Source of the DNA: Fredinandcohnia onubensis
GTDB lineage: Bacteria; Bacillota; Bacilli; Bacillales; Bacillaceae_L
Direction: 5' to 3'
Assembly (NCBI RefSeq): GCF_002734215.1
Contig: NZ_NSEB01000008.1
Span: 1 to 35,079 of the forward strand
DNA: 35,079 nucleotides
Positions 20,867 to 32,571 of this stretch are shown here, piece by piece; the first letter of the stretch is position 1, and every line of letters begins with the position of its first letter. The position numbers were made by a program, and so were the translations under genes. A model generated the notes under the pieces. It was given only the letters and a program-made list of their open reading frames with translations. It was not told where the DNA came from and did not search any database.

Positions 20867-22405
20867 TTAGTGTTTAAAATGACGTACTCCGGTAAAGACC
20901 ATTGCGATTCCGTATTCATCGGCTTTTTGAATGGATTCTTCGTCACGAATGGATCCGCCAGGCTGGATGATGGCTGTGATGCCAGCTTTTGCCGCAGCTT
21001 CAACTGTGTCACCCATTGGGAAGAATGCATCTGATGCAAGTGCTGAACCTTTTGCCTTTTCACCTGCTTGGTTAATTGCGATATTAGCTGATCCTACACG
21101 GTTCATTTGACCGGCACCAATTCCAATGGTCATGTCGTCTTTTGCTAACACAATTGCGTTCGATTTCACATGTTTTACAACTTTCCAACCGAGTTTTAAA
21201 TCAGCCCATTCTTGTTCAGTTGGTTCACGCTTAGTTGGAACAGAGATGGTTGCCTCTTCCAATCCGTATGCATCTTCATCTTGAACAAGTAATCCGCCAC
21301 GAACGGACACAAGCTTCTTTTCAACCTTCTCGTCATCTGAAAAATCAATAGTTAACAAACGGAGGTTTTTCTTTGAAGAAAGAATTTCAAATGCTTCCTC
21401 ACTGAATGATGGTGCAATAATAATTTCAAGGAAGATTTCTCGCAATTTATGAGCAGTTTGTGCATCAACTTCACGGTTCACTGCGATAATCCCACCAAAA
21501 ATTGACGTTGAATCTGCTTCATATGCTTTTTGGTAGGCTTCCTCTAAAGTAGCGCCAACTCCAACTCCGCAAGGATTCATATGCTTAACAGCAACTGCTG
21601 CAGGTTCTTTGAATTCTTTAACTATTTGAAGGGCAGCATCTGCATCGTTAATATTATTGTAGGATAATTCTTTTCCGTGTAATTGTGTTGCAGACGCAAT
21701 TGAAATGTTCGTTCCTAATGGCTTTTTATAAAATGCGGCCTTTTGATGAGGGTTTTCCCCATAACGAAGGTCTTGTTTCTTTTCATAAGTAACGGTTAAG
21801 GATTCTGGATTTTCCTCACCCGCTGCATTTGTTAAAAATTCAGCGATAACTGCATCATAAGCAGCAGTGTGTCGGAATACTTTTGCTCCTAAACGAAGCT
21901 TTGTTTCAGCTGCAACTTCACCTTTTTCAACAATCTCCGCTAATACAATATCGTAATCCTGTGGATCAACAACAACTGTTACATATTTGTGGTTTTTTGC
22001 AGCGGAACGAAGCATAGAAGGTCCGCCAATATCGATGTTTTCAATTGCATCCGCAAACTGGACATCTGGTTTTGCAATTGTTTGTTGAAATGGATATAGG
22101 TTGACAACAACTAAATCAATTGGTGTAATATCATGCTCTTGAAGTTGTTTAACATGTTCTTCATTTTCTCGTACAGCTAGGAGGCCACCATGAATATTTG
22201 GATGTAGTGTTTTTACACGACCATCCATAATTTCTGGAAAGTTGGTTACCTCTGAAATTCCGATGACAGAAAGGCCCGCTTCCTCAAGAGTACGTTTTGT
22301 ACCGCCTGTTGAAATAACTTCAACCCCATTATCAATTAAACCTTTTACAAATGGAACAAGTCCCTGTTTATCTGAAACACTGACAAGTGCTCGCTTGATT
22401 GTCAC
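20867..22405 (-). CDS. purH: Bifunctional AICAR transformylase / IMP cyclohydrolase
   Basis: PurH carries out the last two steps to IMP: formylation of AICAR with 10-formyl-THF, then ring closure. The 512 residues show an N-terminal MGS-fold cyclohydrolase ([42 protein letters not shown]) and a C-terminal transformylase with [31 protein letters not shown], the substrate loop around KSNAIVL and the closing FTGVRHFKH. The start is a GTG at 22405, which overlaps the purN stop by four bases (GTGA), so translation is coupled. Complete and of normal length. Confidence 0.98.
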   Translation of the reverse strand: MTIKRALVSVSDKQGLVPFVKGLIDNGVEVISTGGTKRTLEEAGLSVIGISEVTNFPEIMDGRVKTLHPNIHGGLLAVRENEEHVKQLQEHDITPIDLVVVNLYPFQQTIAKPDVQFADAIENIDIGGPSMLRSAAKNHKYVTVVVDPQDYDIVLAEIVEKGEVAAETKLRLGAKVFRHTAAYDAVIAEFLTNAAGEENPESLTVTYEKKQDLRYGENPHQKAAFYKKPLGTNISIASATQLHGKELSYNNINDADAALQIVKEFKEPAAVAVKHMNPCGVGVGATLEEAYQKAYEADSTSIFGGIIAVNREVDAQTAHKLREIFLEIIIAPSFSEEAFEILSSKKNLRLLTIDFSDDEKVEKKLVSVRGGLLVQDEDAYGLEEATISVPTKREPTEQEWADLKLGWKVVKHVKSNAIVLAKDDMTIGIGAGQMNRVGSANIAINQAGEKAKGSALASDAFFPMGDTVEAAAKAGITAIIQPGGSIRDEESIQKADEYGIAMVFTGVRHFKH

Positions 22406-22998
22406 TTTGAATCGCTCCCTACTCTAGAATTCTTTGCTGTTACAAGTGATTGCAGGATCTGTGGATAAAATTCATGCTCAATTTGATGAACTTTTTCTTC
22501 AATGATTGCTAATGTATCTCCTGGTTCAATAGATAGTTCCCTTTGTGCAATGATTGGGCCTGTATCCATACCTTCATCGACATAATGAATCGTAACACCA
22601 GTCGTCTTCACACCCGCTTGAAATGCCTGACCTATTGCATCCTTACCTGGAAAGGCAGGTAAAAGAGAAGGATGGATATTGATAATTTTATTGCGATACG
22701 CCTTTAAAAGCGTATCGCCAATTAATCTCATGTATCCAGCCAATACAATTAATTCTACATTTTTCTCACGTAAAACTTCCACAATTTCGGCTTCGAATAA
22801 TGATTTTTCTGGATAGTCTTTTGGTAAAAAAACAAAAGTGTCCACCCATTCCTTTGAAGCACGTTCGATTACTTTTGCACCTGGCTTATCACAAACGAGT
22901 AATTCAATTTCTGCTGCAAGTCTTCCTTCTTTTATCGAATCTGCAATAGCTTGAAAGTTTGTGCCACTCCCTGATGCAAAGACAGCTATTTTCTTCAT
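22402..22998 (-). CDS. purN: Phosphoribosylglycinamide formyltransferase (GART 1)
   Basis: PurN transfers the formyl group of 10-formyl-THF to GAR, step 3. The 198-residue protein has the N-terminal phosphate loop [13 protein letters not shown] and the catalytic trio Asn107 and His109 ([13 protein letters not shown]) with Asp145 (GMDTGP). It overlaps purM by four bases at its start and purH by four at its end, a tight coupling typical of this operon. This is the folate-dependent enzyme; the formate-dependent PurT is not in the window. Confidence 0.97.
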   Translation of the reverse strand: MKKIAVFASGSGTNFQAIADSIKEGRLAAEIELLVCDKPGAKVIERASKEWVDTFVFLPKDYPEKSLFEAEIVEVLREKNVELIVLAGYMRLIGDTLLKAYRNKIINIHPSLLPAFPGKDAIGQAFQAGVKTTGVTIHYVDEGMDTGPIIAQRELSIEPGDTLAIIEEKVHQIEHEFYPQILQSLVTAKNSRVGSDSK

Positions 22999-24035
22999 AC
23001 AAGTGCTCCCCCACCAAAGGTTACACCATTACCTTCTTTAATTCGACCAATAATATATGCTTTTTCCCCTTGCTCCTCAAGTAGTTGAAGAAGTTCGTGG
23101 AGGTCAGCCTCATTAATAGCTAGCACCATTCCGATTCCCATATTAAATATATTAAACATTTCTTCACGATTAAGGTTTCCGGTCTCTTGAAGCAAATCAA
23201 AGATTGGTGGAATTGGCCATGAACCGTAATCAATTTCCGCCCCTACACCTTCTGGAAGCATACGGGGAATATTTTCAACAAAGCCCCCACCTGTAATATG
23301 GGACATTCCCTTTACTTCAAACTTCTCCATTGCTTTTAATAAAGACTTCACATATATTTTAGTCGGTTGAAGAAGTTCTTCACCTAATGTACGCCCGATT
23401 TTTCCATACGTTTTGTGAAGGTCTAATCCACCATCCTCTAGTAGAACCTTCCGTACGAGTGAATAGCCATTACTGTGAATTCCGCTTGAGGAAAGGCCGA
23501 TAAGAACATCGCCAGGATTGATTGAAGCACCAGTTACAAGCTTAGACTTATCTGCAACACCTACTGAAAAACCAGCAAGGTCATATTCATCCTCACTATA
23601 CATTCCTGGCATTTCAGCAGTTTCACCGCCAATTAACGCACAACCGGCTTGTTCACAACCATCAGCAATTCCTTTTACAATTTGCTCGATTTTTTCAGGC
23701 TGTGCTTTTCCGCATGCAATATAATCTAAAAAGTATAAAGGCTCAGCTCCCTGAACCACAATATCATTCACACACATTGCAACCGCGTCGATCCCAATGG
23801 TGTCATGCTTATCCATCATAAAAGCCAACATCAGCTTAGTACCAACACCGTCTGTACCTGAAACCAACACAGGCTCTTTTACGTTTACCTTTGATAGGTC
23901 AAACATTCCACCAAAGCTGCCAAGTCCACCCATCACTTCTGGGCGAACTGTTTTTGCAACATGCTTTTTCATTCTGGAAACAGCCTCATAGCCTGCTTCA
24001 ATGTCTACTCCAGCTTGCTTATAAGCATTTGCCAT
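22995..24035 (-). CDS. purM: Phosphoribosylformylglycinamidine cyclo-ligase (AIR synthetase)
   Basis: PurM closes the imidazole ring of FGAM to AIR with ATP, step 5. I place the start at the ATG at 24035 ([19 protein letters not shown]), nine bases after AGAGGTG, giving 346 residues, the length I recall for B. subtilis PurM. The GTG at 24047 lies inside that ribosome-binding site. The family is visible in [46 protein letters not shown] and [17 protein letters not shown]. It lies 23 bases after purF and overlaps purN by four. Confidence 0.98.
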   Translation of the reverse strand: MANAYKQAGVDIEAGYEAVSRMKKHVAKTVRPEVMGGLGSFGGMFDLSKVNVKEPVLVSGTDGVGTKLMLAFMMDKHDTIGIDAVAMCVNDIVVQGAEPLYFLDYIACGKAQPEKIEQIVKGIADGCEQAGCALIGGETAEMPGMYSEDEYDLAGFSVGVADKSKLVTGASINPGDVLIGLSSSGIHSNGYSLVRKVLLEDGGLDLHKTYGKIGRTLGEELLQPTKIYVKSLLKAMEKFEVKGMSHITGGGFVENIPRMLPEGVGAEIDYGSWPIPPIFDLLQETGNLNREEMFNIFNMGIGMVLAINEADLHELLQLLEEQGEKAYIIGRIKEGNGVTFGGGALV

Positions 24036-24058
24036 CGTTATGAACACCTCTACTTTTT

Positions 24059-25477
24059 TTAGCTGAATACTTTTTCATGCGGCAATACCGTATCTGGGAA
24101 GATTTCCGTTGGATATTTCCCTGTAAAACAAGCCATACATTGTCCGCGATTTTCTCCTTCAAACGGTCTACCAATTGCTTTTACAAGCCCCTCAGGACTT
24201 AAAAATGTTAATGTGTCCGCTCCAATGATTTGACGCATTTCTTCAACTGAATGCGAAGAAGCAATCAACTCCTCATGTGTTGAGGTATCAATTCCGTAGA
24301 AGCATGGATTCTTAATTGGCGGTGAACTGATGCATACATGCACTTCTAACGCACCTGCATCACGAAGCATTTTTACTATTCGTCGGCTTGTTGTTCCACG
24401 AACAATCGAATCATCCACCATGACAACACGCTTACCTTCCACAACACCACGAACAGGTGAGAGCTTCATTTTCACCCCTTGTTCACGTAATGATTGGGAT
24501 GGCTGAATAAAGGTTCTGCCCACATACCGATTCTTAATGAGACCTAACTCATAAGGAATTCCTGATTCTTCTGCGTAACCAATGGCTGCTGAAATACTAG
24601 AATCCGGTACACCTGTTACAATATCGGCATCAATTGGTGCTTCAAGAGCAAGCTGTTTACCTAATTTTTTTCTTGCTGTATGAACATTCACACCGTTAAT
24701 ATTACTATCCGGACGTGAAAAATAAATATATTCCATGCTGCACATTGCTCGATTTGCCATTAATGAAAAACGTTCTGATTGAATGCCTTCATCATTAATC
24801 ACAATTAATTCTCCTGGCTCAACATCTCTCTCGAATTTAGCGCCAATAATATCAAACGCACAAGTCTCAGAAGCTACTACCCAAGCGTCTCCCAGTTTAC
24901 CAAGTGATAACGGACGAAGACCATTTGGATCAAGGGCAACAATCATTTTCTTTTCAGTCATGATTAAGAATGCATAAGCCCCTTTTAGCATCGTTAAGGC
25001 ATTTTTGACTCGGTCTTTTATTTTTGTATAGCCGCTTTTTCTAGTTAAGTGTGCGAGAACTTCTGTATCTGAGGAAGTTTGAAAAATACTTCCTTGGTTT
25101 TCCAACTGATGCTTTAAATCATTGGCATTGACAAGGTTTCCGTTATGAGCAATCGCTAGCCCACCTACTTGAGAATGAAACAGGAGGGGCTGAACATTTT
25201 GAATGCCCCCGCCCCCAGCTGTTGCATAACGAACATGCCCAATCGCTGCATTTCCTTCTAGTTGTTCAAGTTGGCCATTGCCAAATACTTCATTTACAAG
25301 GCCTTCTCCTTTTACAATTCGAAGCTTTTCGCCATTACTGACAACAATGCCGGCACCCTCTTGACCACGATGCTGTAAGCTGTGTAATCCATAGTAAGTT
25401 AGTTTGGCTGCATCTGGATGTCCCCAGATACCGAATACACCACATTCCTCATTTAAGCCTTTGAGTTCAGCAAGCAT
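24059..25477 (-). CDS. purF: Amidophosphoribosyltransferase (glutamine PRPP amidotransferase)
   Basis: PurF commits PRPP to purine synthesis, step 1. With the ATG at 25477 ([11 protein letters not shown] then Cys12) it has the 11-residue propeptide that is cleaved to free the N-terminal nucleophile cysteine, as in the B. subtilis enzyme. AAAGGAG stands just upstream. The ATG at 25495 would lengthen the propeptide and is rejected. Cysteines for the oxygen-sensitive 4Fe-4S cluster are seen in [17 protein letters not shown] and GQCMACFTG. The PRPP motif is [16 protein letters not shown]. Its start lies inside the 3' end of purL (25-base overlap). 472 residues, complete. Confidence 0.98.
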   Translation of the reverse strand: MLAELKGLNEECGVFGIWGHPDAAKLTYYGLHSLQHRGQEGAGIVVSNGEKLRIVKGEGLVNEVFGNGQLEQLEGNAAIGHVRYATAGGGGIQNVQPLLFHSQVGGLAIAHNGNLVNANDLKHQLENQGSIFQTSSDTEVLAHLTRKSGYTKIKDRVKNALTMLKGAYAFLIMTEKKMIVALDPNGLRPLSLGKLGDAWVVASETCAFDIIGAKFERDVEPGELIVINDEGIQSERFSLMANRAMCSMEYIYFSRPDSNINGVNVHTARKKLGKQLALEAPIDADIVTGVPDSSISAAIGYAEESGIPYELGLIKNRYVGRTFIQPSQSLREQGVKMKLSPVRGVVEGKRVVMVDDSIVRGTTSRRIVKMLRDAGALEVHVCISSPPIKNPCFYGIDTSTHEELIASSHSVEEMRQIIGADTLTFLSPEGLVKAIGRPFEGENRGQCMACFTGKYPTEIFPDTVLPHEKVFS

Positions 25478-27681
25478 GGGATAGCTCCTTTCCATGTGCG
25501 TCTTAGATCATCGACTGGAAGATTAATAACTTCCTTTCCAGTTTGATCCTCAACGATAAATGATGCATCACCTGTTACTTCTCCGACCAGATTTGCTCTT
25601 ACTAGCTGTTCAAACTTTTCTTTGTTTTCCTTTTTCACAGATATAATAAAACGAGATTGTGTTTCACTAAATAACTCAGTTACTGCATCTCCTTGAATTT
25701 GCACCTTTACACCTAAGCCCTTTGCTCCGAATGCTTTTTCTGCTAATGCAACCGCAAAGCCACCCTCTGCCACATCATGTGCAGAAGCGATCACACCTGC
25801 ACGAATGGCAGTTAAAATTTGTTTTTGTCTTCTTTTTTCAATCTCTAAATCTAGTTCAGGAACCGGACCAAAAATCTCGCCATGAATTAATTTTTGTAGC
25901 TCGCTGCCTGCGAATTCTTCTTTCGCTTCACCAATTACATATACAAGGTCGCCCGCTTCTTTGAATTCTTGAGTTGTAATATGAGAAACATCGTCAATCA
26001 AACCAACCATCCCAATAACAGGTGTTGGGTATATTGCTTCACCGTTCGTTTCATTATAAAGAGACACGTTTCCACCAATAACTGGTGTATTTAACACACG
26101 GCATGCTTCGCTAATTCCGTCTGCTGCTTTCTCAATCTGCCAAAAGATTTCTGGCTTCTCTGGATTTCCAAAGTTAAGGTTATCTGTAATTGCGAGTGGT
26201 GCACCACCTGAGCAAACAATATTTCTAGCGGCTTCACTAACAGCGATTTGCCCACCAACCTCAGGATCTAAATAGAGATACCTAGAATTACAGTCTGTTG
26301 TCATCGCAAGTGCTTTCTGAGTGTCACGAATTCTTACAACCGCTGCATCCGAACCAGGAGCAACAACTGTATTTGTACGAACCATGTAATCATATTGGTC
26401 ATAGACCCATTCTTTACTTGCAATTGTAGGCTGTGCAAGTAAATCCACTAGTGTTTGACCTACATCTTCAAGCTTAGGTGCTTCAACCTTCATCTCTTTA
26501 AATTCACGATAAGAAGCAGGTTCACTAGAAGGCTTATGATAAACAGGAGCCTCTTCAGCTAATGCATCAACAGGAACATCCGCGATTACTTCACCCTTGT
26601 GTACTAAGCGAAGTTGTTTGTCATCTGTAACTTTACCGATCGCTACAGCTTCAAGGTCATATTTATTCACGATATCTTGGATTTCTTGCTCTCTTCCTTT
26701 TTCAACAACGATTAACATCCGCTCCTGTGATTCAGAAAGCATCATTTCATAACCCGTCATACCTGTCTCACGTTGTGGGACTAGGTCAAGATTCATTTCA
26801 ATACCCGAGCCAGCTTTACTTGCCATTTCTGCAGATGAACTTGTTAGTCCTGCTGCACCCATGTCCTGAATTCCAACAAGTGCATCAGATTTTACAAGTT
26901 CTAAGCAGGCTTCAAGCAATAATTTTTCCATAAATGGGTCGCCAACCTGTACGGCAGGGCGCTTTGCATCTGAATCCTCAGTAAGTTCTTCAGACGCGAA
27001 GGTTGCACCGTGAATTCCGTCACGGCCTGTTTTAGCCCCAATATACATGACGGTGTTGCCAACACCCTTTGCCTGACCCTTTTGAATATCCTCATGATTG
27101 ATCAGTCCAACGCACATTGCGTTTACGAGTGGATTACCTTCATACGAAGGATCAAATTGAATTTCTCCACCAACTGTTGGAATTCCGATACAGTTTCCGT
27201 ATCCGGCAATACCTGCTACTACTTCTTCGAATAAATACTTTACTCTCGGTGACGTTAACTCTCCGAAACGGAGTGAGTTCAATAGAGCAATTGGTCTTGC
27301 TCCCATGGAAAACACGTCACGGATTATTCCACCAACACCCGTTGCTGCCCCTTGATATGGCTCAATTGCAGAAGGATGGTTATGACTTTCAATTTTAAAA
27401 ACAACCGCTTGGTTATCACCGATATCAACGATTCCAGCACCTTCACCAGGTCCTTGAAGAACGCGCTCACCAGTTATCGGAAACTTCCGTAACACTGGCT
27501 TTGAGTTTTTATAGCTACAATGCTCAGACCACATAACTGAGAATAAACCCGTCTCTGTATAGTTTGGAAGTCTACCGATAATGTTTTCGATTAATTCAAA
27601 CTCTGAATCACTTAAACCCATTTCACTATAAATCTTTTGTTCTTTAATTTCGTTCGGACTTGGTTCAAGAAGTAACGACAT
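25453..27681 (-). CDS. purL: Phosphoribosylformylglycinamidine synthase subunit PurL
   Basis: PurL (small type, 742 residues) is the ATP-dependent synthetase subunit that converts FGAR to FGAM, step 4, together with PurQ (ammonia supply) and PurS. Family blocks include [76 protein letters not shown] and [16 protein letters not shown]. The ATG at 27681 lies within the end of purQ (17-base overlap), and its own end contains the purF start. The chain is complete and the three-gene PurSQL layout is the one expected for Gram-positive bacteria. Confidence 0.98.
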   Translation of the reverse strand: MSLLLEPSPNEIKEQKIYSEMGLSDSEFELIENIIGRLPNYTETGLFSVMWSEHCSYKNSKPVLRKFPITGERVLQGPGEGAGIVDIGDNQAVVFKIESHNHPSAIEPYQGAATGVGGIIRDVFSMGARPIALLNSLRFGELTSPRVKYLFEEVVAGIAGYGNCIGIPTVGGEIQFDPSYEGNPLVNAMCVGLINHEDIQKGQAKGVGNTVMYIGAKTGRDGIHGATFASEELTEDSDAKRPAVQVGDPFMEKLLLEACLELVKSDALVGIQDMGAAGLTSSSAEMASKAGSGIEMNLDLVPQRETGMTGYEMMLSESQERMLIVVEKGREQEIQDIVNKYDLEAVAIGKVTDDKQLRLVHKGEVIADVPVDALAEEAPVYHKPSSEPASYREFKEMKVEAPKLEDVGQTLVDLLAQPTIASKEWVYDQYDYMVRTNTVVAPGSDAAVVRIRDTQKALAMTTDCNSRYLYLDPEVGGQIAVSEAARNIVCSGGAPLAITDNLNFGNPEKPEIFWQIEKAADGISEACRVLNTPVIGGNVSLYNETNGEAIYPTPVIGMVGLIDDVSHITTQEFKEAGDLVYVIGEAKEEFAGSELQKLIHGEIFGPVPELDLEIEKRRQKQILTAIRAGVIASAHDVAEGGFAVALAEKAFGAKGLGVKVQIQGDAVTELFSETQSRFIISVKKENKEKFEQLVRANLVGEVTGDASFIVEDQTGKEVINLPVDDLRRTWKGAIPCLLNSKA

Positions 27682-28354
27682 GTGCTGCCAACCTCCAATT
27701 TTTCACAATTGATTGAAATAATTTGATTCCATCTGCACTACCTAATATCTCCTCAACCGCTCTTTCTGGATGAGGCATCATCCCTAGAACATTTCCACGT
27801 TCATTTGTAATACCTGCGATATCTGCAACGCTACCATTTGGATTTGTTCCGTTATATGTGAACGCGACCTGATTATTCTCTTGTAATCTAGCAAGTGTTT
27901 GCTCATCACAATAATAGTTCCCTTCTCCGTGGGCAATCGGAACTGTGATGACTTCACCTGCTTCATATTCAGATGTAAACATTGTTGTATTGTTTTCAAC
28001 ACGTAGCTCAACCGGACGACACATGAATTTTAGTTTTTCATTACGGCGCATCGCACCTGGCAGAAGCCCTGCTTCTAATAAAATTTGGAAGCCATTGCAT
28101 ACACCAAGTATTGGTTTACCAGCCTCAGCTGCTTTTACAACCTCATCCATGACATTTGAAAAACGAGCAAGTGCTCCTGTACGTAAGTAATCTCCATATG
28201 AGAAGCCTCCAGGAAGTAAAATACCATCGAACTCTTCTAGGTTTGTTGCAGTATGCGATACATACTCCACTTCTTCACCAAGCGCATCTTTTACAGCATG
28301 ATACATATCAACATCGCAGTTAGAGCCTGGAAACACGATTACGGCAAATTTCAC
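27665..28354 (-). CDS. purQ: Phosphoribosylformylglycinamidine synthase subunit PurQ
   Basis: PurQ is the glutaminase subunit that feeds ammonia to PurL. The 229-residue class I amidotransferase shows [14 protein letters not shown], the oxyanion strand [13 protein letters not shown], the nucleophile Cys86 in [25 protein letters not shown], and the His-Glu pair in [11 protein letters not shown]. Its start overlaps purS by four bases (ATGA type), and its end overlaps purL by 17, consistent with equimolar synthesis of the PurSQL complex. Confidence 0.97.
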   Translation of the reverse strand: MKFAVIVFPGSNCDVDMYHAVKDALGEEVEYVSHTATNLEEFDGILLPGGFSYGDYLRTGALARFSNVMDEVVKAAEAGKPILGVCNGFQILLEAGLLPGAMRRNEKLKFMCRPVELRVENNTTMFTSEYEAGEVITVPIAHGEGNYYCDEQTLARLQENNQVAFTYNGTNPNGSVADIAGITNERGNVLGMMPHPERAVEEILGSADGIKLFQSIVKNWRLAAHVVTS

Positions 28355-28605
28355 TGTGTGACAACCTCCTCAACCTCATAACGGTAATCCTCAATTACCG
28401 TATTTGCTAAAAGCTTTTCACAAATCTCCTTAACCGTCTTATCAAGGTCAGCTACTGTTTCATCAATCATTAACTCCATATATTTTCCAATACGTACATC
28501 CGAAACTTCTTTATAATTTAATTGGTGCAAGGAACCTTTCACAGCACTTCCTTGTGGATCTAAAACACTTTCACGTAATGTTACATAAACCTTTACTTTG
28601 TACAT
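28351..28605 (-). CDS. purS: Phosphoribosylformylglycinamidine synthase subunit PurS
   Basis: PurS is the small bridging subunit of the PurSQL complex, thought to carry ammonia-channel contacts between PurQ and PurL. The 84-residue protein ([20 protein letters not shown], then GKYMELMID and the C-terminal [15 protein letters not shown]) matches the family in length and sequence. It starts inside the end of purC (13-base overlap) and overlaps purQ by four bases. Confidence 0.96.
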   Translation of the reverse strand: MYKVKVYVTLRESVLDPQGSAVKGSLHQLNYKEVSDVRIGKYMELMIDETVADLDKTVKEICEKLLANTVIEDYRYEVEEVVTQ

Positions 28606-29324
28606 GCAATTTGTCCTCCTAGTCGATTTAAAATTTCTGTATAAGCGTCTGTTACATTTCCGAGGTCTCTACGGAATACGTCCTTATCTAATTTTTCATT
28701 TGTTTCAATATCCCAGAAGCGGCAGGTATCAGGTGAAATCTCATCAGCTAATAAAACCTCACCGTCTTTCGTTACACCAAATTCAAGTTTAAAATCTATT
28801 AATCTGATTTGAAGGTCTAAAAAGAAAGTACGTAATACATCATTGATTTTTAGTGCTTGTTCTTTAAGTTCTAGCACTTGATTTTTCGTTGCAAGACTTA
28901 GCACTTCAATGTGGTCCTCGTTCACGAGTGGATCACCTAAGTCATCATTTTTATAGTAAAATTCAACAATCGGTTTTACTAAATCCGTTCCTTCTTCAAT
29001 TCCAACTCGCTTTGAAAAACCGCCAGCAACCACATTTCGAACAACAACCTCCAGCGGTATAATCGTTACATGCTTTACGAGTTGTTCATTTTCTGAAAGC
29101 TTGCCGATAAAATGTGTTCTGATTCCTGCAGTATGAAGCTTTGAAAAAATGAGGCTTGTAATCTCGTTATTCAATCGACCCTTGCCAACGATTTGTGCTT
29201 TCTTTTCCCCATTAAACGCTGTGGCATCATCCTTGTACTCCACTAAGACGATGGAGTCTTCAGCTGTTTGATAGAGTTTCTTAGCCTTTCCTTCATACAA
29301 TAAACGAAGCTTTTTTACGTCCAT
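28593..29324 (-). CDS. purC: Phosphoribosylaminoimidazole-succinocarboxamide synthase
   Basis: PurC (SAICAR synthetase) joins aspartate to CAIR with ATP, step 7. The 243 residues carry [16 protein letters not shown], the signature [39 protein letters not shown] and the second signature [20 protein letters not shown] followed by [11 protein letters not shown]. It lies 45 bases after purB and overlaps purS. Complete. Confidence 0.97.
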   Translation of the reverse strand: MDVKKLRLLYEGKAKKLYQTAEDSIVLVEYKDDATAFNGEKKAQIVGKGRLNNEITSLIFSKLHTAGIRTHFIGKLSENEQLVKHVTIIPLEVVVRNVVAGGFSKRVGIEEGTDLVKPIVEFYYKNDDLGDPLVNEDHIEVLSLATKNQVLELKEQALKINDVLRTFFLDLQIRLIDFKLEFGVTKDGEVLLADEISPDTCRFWDIETNEKLDKDVFRRDLGNVTDAYTEILNRLGGQIACTK

Positions 29325-29369
29325 CTTGACTCCCCCTAAAAGATTCAGATTAAGCGACTCTACATATTC

Positions 29370-30662
29370 TTATAAACCTAAGCGTTCAAAAATCATGTCT
29401 ACATGCTTAAGGTGATAGTTATAATCGAAGCAATCATCAATTTGTGCTGGGGATAAACGGTTTGTGATTTTTTCTTCAGCTTCAATTAAGTCGCGGAACG
29501 GAACTTGTTTTTCCCACGCTTCCATCGCCTTAGGCTGTACCGTATCGTAAGCCTCTTCTCTTGTTAAACCTGAATCAATTAACGCTAATAGCACACGTTG
29601 CGAGTAAATCAATCCAAGTGTACGATCCATGTTGCGTTTCATGTTCTCTGGGAACACAGTTAGGTTCTTTACAATATTTCCAAAGCGATTAAGCATATAA
29701 TTCAACGCAATCGTAGCGTCCGGTAAAATGATGCGCTCTGCAGACGAATGTGAAATATCACGTTCATGCCAAAGTGGCACATTTTCATAGGCTGTCATCA
29801 TATATCCGCGAATCACACGAGCCAATCCTGTCATATTCTCAGATCCAATTGGGTTTCGTTTATGTGGCATTGCAGATGAACCTTTTTGACCTTTCGCAAA
29901 AAATTCTTCTACTTCTCTTGTTTCACTCTTTTGTAAACCACGAACTTCAACCGCAAATTTCTCTATTGAAGTTGCGATAAGTGCCATTGCGGACATATAT
30001 GCCGCATGACGGTCACGCTGTAATGTCTGAGTCGAAATCGGTGCAGCTGTAATGCCAAGCTTTTCACACACATACTGCTCAACAAACGGATCGATATTGG
30101 CATAAGTTCCAACCGCTCCTGAAATCTTCCCAAACTGAACACCTTCCGCAGCATTCTTGAAGCGTTCAAGATTACGTTTCATTTCTTCATGCCATAAGGC
30201 AAGCTTTAAACCAAATGTTGTTGGTTCGGCATGAACTCCATGCGTACGCCCCATCATAACGGTGTGTTTATGTTCCTTCGCTTTTTCCGCTAAAATATTG
30301 ATAAAGCGTTCTATGTCTTTTTGTAAAATGTCATTGGCTTGTTTTAATTGATAAGATAGGGCTGTATCCACAACATCGGTAGACGTTAATCCATAATGAA
30401 CCCATTTTCTTTCTTCACCTAATGTTTCAGATACGGCACGTGTAAACGCCACAACGTCATGTCTTGTTTCCTCTTCGATTTCTTTAATTCGATTCACATC
30501 AAAGGATGCATTTTTACGGATAAGGGCAACATCTTCTTTTGGAATATCACCCAGCTCTGCCCAAGCCTCACAAGCTAAAATTTCCACTTCGAGCCAAGCA
30601 CGGAAGCGATTCTCCTCCGTCCAAATAGACCCCATTTCCTCACGAGTATAACGTTCAATCAT
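29370..30662 (-). CDS. purB: Adenylosuccinate lyase
   Basis: PurB cleaves SAICAR to AICAR (step 8) and adenylosuccinate to AMP, so it also serves the AMP branch. The 430-residue homotetrameric fumarase/aspartase-type lyase shows [17 protein letters not shown], the catalytic-histidine region [19 protein letters not shown] and the superfamily signature [17 protein letters not shown] with the mobile serine loop. It begins 12 bases after purK ends, with AAGGAGG before the ATG. Confidence 0.98.
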   Translation of the reverse strand: MIERYTREEMGSIWTEENRFRAWLEVEILACEAWAELGDIPKEDVALIRKNASFDVNRIKEIEEETRHDVVAFTRAVSETLGEERKWVHYGLTSTDVVDTALSYQLKQANDILQKDIERFINILAEKAKEHKHTVMMGRTHGVHAEPTTFGLKLALWHEEMKRNLERFKNAAEGVQFGKISGAVGTYANIDPFVEQYVCEKLGITAAPISTQTLQRDRHAAYMSAMALIATSIEKFAVEVRGLQKSETREVEEFFAKGQKGSSAMPHKRNPIGSENMTGLARVIRGYMMTAYENVPLWHERDISHSSAERIILPDATIALNYMLNRFGNIVKNLTVFPENMKRNMDRTLGLIYSQRVLLALIDSGLTREEAYDTVQPKAMEAWEKQVPFRDLIEAEEKITNRLSPAQIDDCFDYNYHLKHVDMIFERLGL

Positions 30663-30674
30663 GTAAAATCCTCC

Positions 30675-31820
30675 TTAAATGTGAATATGTGAATCATTCC
30701 AAATTTGCAAGGAATCTGACTTTTTTAAAGCCTCTTCCACTGTTTGTCCTAAGACGGTAACATGCCCCATCTTTCTCTTCACTTTTGCTTCTGCTTTGCC
30801 ATATAAATGAACTTTCACACCTGATAATTGGGACACTTTCTCAAGTAATGGCTGTACATGCTCACCAAGAATGTTTGTCATCACAACAGGACGTAATAGA
30901 GTTGTTTCTCCAAGCGGCCAATTACAGACTGAACGTACATGCTGCTCGAATTGTGAAGTTTCACATGCATCAATTGAATAGTGACCAGAGTTATGCGGAC
31001 GTGGTGCCAATTCATTGATATAGATTTCACCATCCTCAGTCACAAACATTTCAACCGCTAATGTTCCTACTAATTGAAATTCGGAAGCAAGCTTCATTGC
31101 CATTTCTTTTGCCTTAGTTTCTCTTATTTCAGAAATTCTAGCCGGAACAATTGATTGGTGTAGGATATTCTCAACATGAATGTTTTCCGCTACTGGAAAA
31201 GCTTTTACCTCACCTGCTATATTTCGTGTAACAATGACAGACACTTCTTTCTGAAATGGAACCCATGCCTCCAAGATGCATCGCCCAGCAGCCAGAAGTT
31301 TTCCTGCTAATGATATATCTTCCTTCTGTTTTAAAACAAATTGACCTTTTCCGTCATAGCCTCCACGGCAAGTTTTTAACACGGAAGGAAATCCAATTAG
31401 CTCAACTGCCTCAGTTAATTGCTCTTGATTTTCCACAAGTTGAAACGGTGCAACTTGCAAGCCGATCTTCTGAATTGCACTCTTTTCAGTACCACGATCT
31501 TGTGTAATTTTTAAAAGGTGGCTACCTTGTGGTAGGTTTGCCTTTTCTTCAAGCCACGTAAGAGCCTCATAATCTATATTTTCAAATTCATACGTAATTA
31601 CATCACTAACGCTAGCCAATTCCTTGATAGCCTCTAGGTCATCATAATTGGCCGTAATTTCAATATCAGCTACCTGCCCACACGGGGAATTTGGCGTTGG
31701 GTCCAGAACGGCCACAAAAAATCCCATTTCCTTAGCTGAAATGGCCATCATTCGTCCAAGCTGTCCCCCACCAATAATACCAATCGTCTGGCCCGGTAAA
31801 ATTCGCTTATTCAAGTTCAT
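30675..31820 (-). CDS. purK: 5-(Carboxyamino)imidazole ribonucleotide synthase
   Basis: PurK makes N5-CAIR from AIR, bicarbonate and ATP, step 6a. The 381-residue ATP-grasp enzyme shows the N-terminal [75 protein letters not shown] and the C-terminal [11 protein letters not shown]. The ATG at 31820 is preceded by an in-frame GTG at 31823; I prefer the ATG. Either start overlaps the end of purE, and the ribosome-binding site is poor, so translation probably depends on coupling to purE. Confidence 0.97.
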   Translation of the reverse strand: MNLNKRILPGQTIGIIGGGQLGRMMAISAKEMGFFVAVLDPTPNSPCGQVADIEITANYDDLEAIKELASVSDVITYEFENIDYEALTWLEEKANLPQGSHLLKITQDRGTEKSAIQKIGLQVAPFQLVENQEQLTEAVELIGFPSVLKTCRGGYDGKGQFVLKQKEDISLAGKLLAAGRCILEAWVPFQKEVSVIVTRNIAGEVKAFPVAENIHVENILHQSIVPARISEIRETKAKEMAMKLASEFQLVGTLAVEMFVTEDGEIYINELAPRPHNSGHYSIDACETSQFEQHVRSVCNWPLGETTLLRPVVMTNILGEHVQPLLEKVSQLSGVKVHLYGKAEAKVKRKMGHVTVLGQTVEEALKKSDSLQIWNDSHIHI

Positions 31821-32295
31821 CACTACTTTCTAGTACTTGAATTTTTTTATTTTCTCTTATATCAACAAGCTTCTGATCCCACTCTGGATTAGATGTCCCA
31901 AGAATCGAAGCCGCTAGTAATCCTGCATTTGTAGCACCTGCTTTACCAATCGCTACCGTTGCAACTGGTACTCCACCAGGCATTTGAACGATTGACAATA
32001 GTGAATCGAGTCCATTTAATGCTCGCGATTGAACTGGAACCCCGATCACAGGTAAGGTTGTTTTTGCTGCAACCATGCCAGGTAAATGCGCAGCACCACC
32101 AGCTCCGGCAATAATAACCTTAATGCCTCGACCCTTTGCGTTTTGCGCATATTCAAACATAAGGTCTGGAGTACGGTGAGCAGAAACTACCTTTTTTTCA
32201 TAAGGAATTCCAATATCCTCTAAAACATTGCACGCTTCTTTCATCGTTTCCCAATCTGAAGTACTTCCCATAATTACACCAACTACTGGATTCAT
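31807..32295 (-). CDS. purE: N5-CAIR mutase (class I PurE)
   Basis: PurE moves the carboxylate of N5-CAIR to give CAIR, step 6b. The 162-residue class I enzyme has the substrate loop [13 protein letters not shown], the catalytic His40 in VVSAHRTPD, and [25 protein letters not shown]. It is the first gene of the operon, with AGGAGGAT before the ATG, about 190 bases downstream of the predicted transcript start. Its leader contains a riboswitch and terminator, and PurR boxes precede the promoter. Confidence 0.98.
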   Translation of the reverse strand: MNPVVGVIMGSTSDWETMKEACNVLEDIGIPYEKKVVSAHRTPDLMFEYAQNAKGRGIKVIIAGAGGAAHLPGMVAAKTTLPVIGVPVQSRALNGLDSLLSIVQMPGGVPVATVAIGKAGATNAGLLAASILGTSNPEWDQKLVDIRENKKIQVLESSDELE

Positions 32296-32314
32296 AAGAT
32301 CCTCCTAAATTGTC

Positions 32315-32377
32315 ATAAAAAATGCCCAGGAAAAAGACTGATTTCCAAAAAAGGGAAAGCAATCCTACCTGGGCATT
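32315..32377 (-). terminator. Riboswitch-controlled terminator before purE
   Basis: On the minus strand AATGCCCAGG (32368-32377) pairs with CCTGGGCATT (32321-32330), ten perfect pairs, followed by a T run at 32315-32322. The long loop carries TTTCCCT, which can instead pair with AGGGAAA at the 3' side of aptamer stem P1. That gives a plausible antiterminator when guanine is scarce. Confidence 0.9.
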
Positions 32378-32408
32378 CTATATCAAGAATAGGTAAAATT
32401 ATACTTTT

Positions 32409-32479
32409 CCCTCATAGTCCAATAATTTACGGTTATCGGGTAGAAACTTATGGGCCATATTCCCAAGATTATATGAGGT
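32409..32479 (-). ncRNA. Purine riboswitch aptamer, guanine class
   Basis: The minus strand carries the conserved three-way junction. P1 is CCTCAT (32473-32478) with ATGAGG (32410-32415). P2 is closed by CTTGGG/CCCATAAG with loop AATATGGC. The junction GTTTCTACC follows, then P3 as CCGATAA/TTATTGG with loop CCGTAAA, and the closing GACTATG. The C in GACTATG is the position (C74 of the xpt riboswitch) that selects guanine or hypoxanthine over adenine. Ligand binding should stabilise P1 and favour the downstream terminator, switching the pur operon off. Confidence 0.96.
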
Positions 32480-32494
32480 ATTTTTTCTAACCTA

Positions 32495-32524
32495 ATCTTA
32501 TCAACATTGTGATTCAATTGTCAA
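32495..32524 (-). promoter_or_regulatory. Sigma-A promoter of the pur operon
   Basis: On the minus strand a perfect TTGACA (32519-32524) lies 18 bases before TAAGAT (32495-32500). The predicted start is near 32488, just ahead of the riboswitch. It sits immediately downstream of the PurR boxes. Confidence 0.8.
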
Positions 32525-32526
32525 TT

Positions 32527-32571
32527 AATATCGAACGTTTTACGAAAATTTCATTTTTAATGTTCGTGTTT
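32527..32571 (-). promoter_or_regulatory. Paired PurR operator (two PurBoxes)
   Basis: On the minus strand AAACACGAACATT (32559-32571) and, in inverted orientation, AACGTTCGATATT (32527-32539) each contain the CGAAC core of the B. subtilis PurBox. Two inverted boxes upstream of the -35 are the arrangement bound by the PurR dimer, whose repression is relieved by PRPP. The left box touches the last base of the yebG stop codon. Confidence 0.88.

Noticed and set aside
20773-21063. 96-residue minus-strand frame at the purH end
   Set aside because: It overlaps the purH 3' end in another frame and runs into the dispersed repeat; no independent support.
24059-25495. Longer PurF starting at 25495
   Set aside because: It would add residues before the 11-residue propeptide, and the ribosome-binding site AAAGGAG fits the ATG at 25477.
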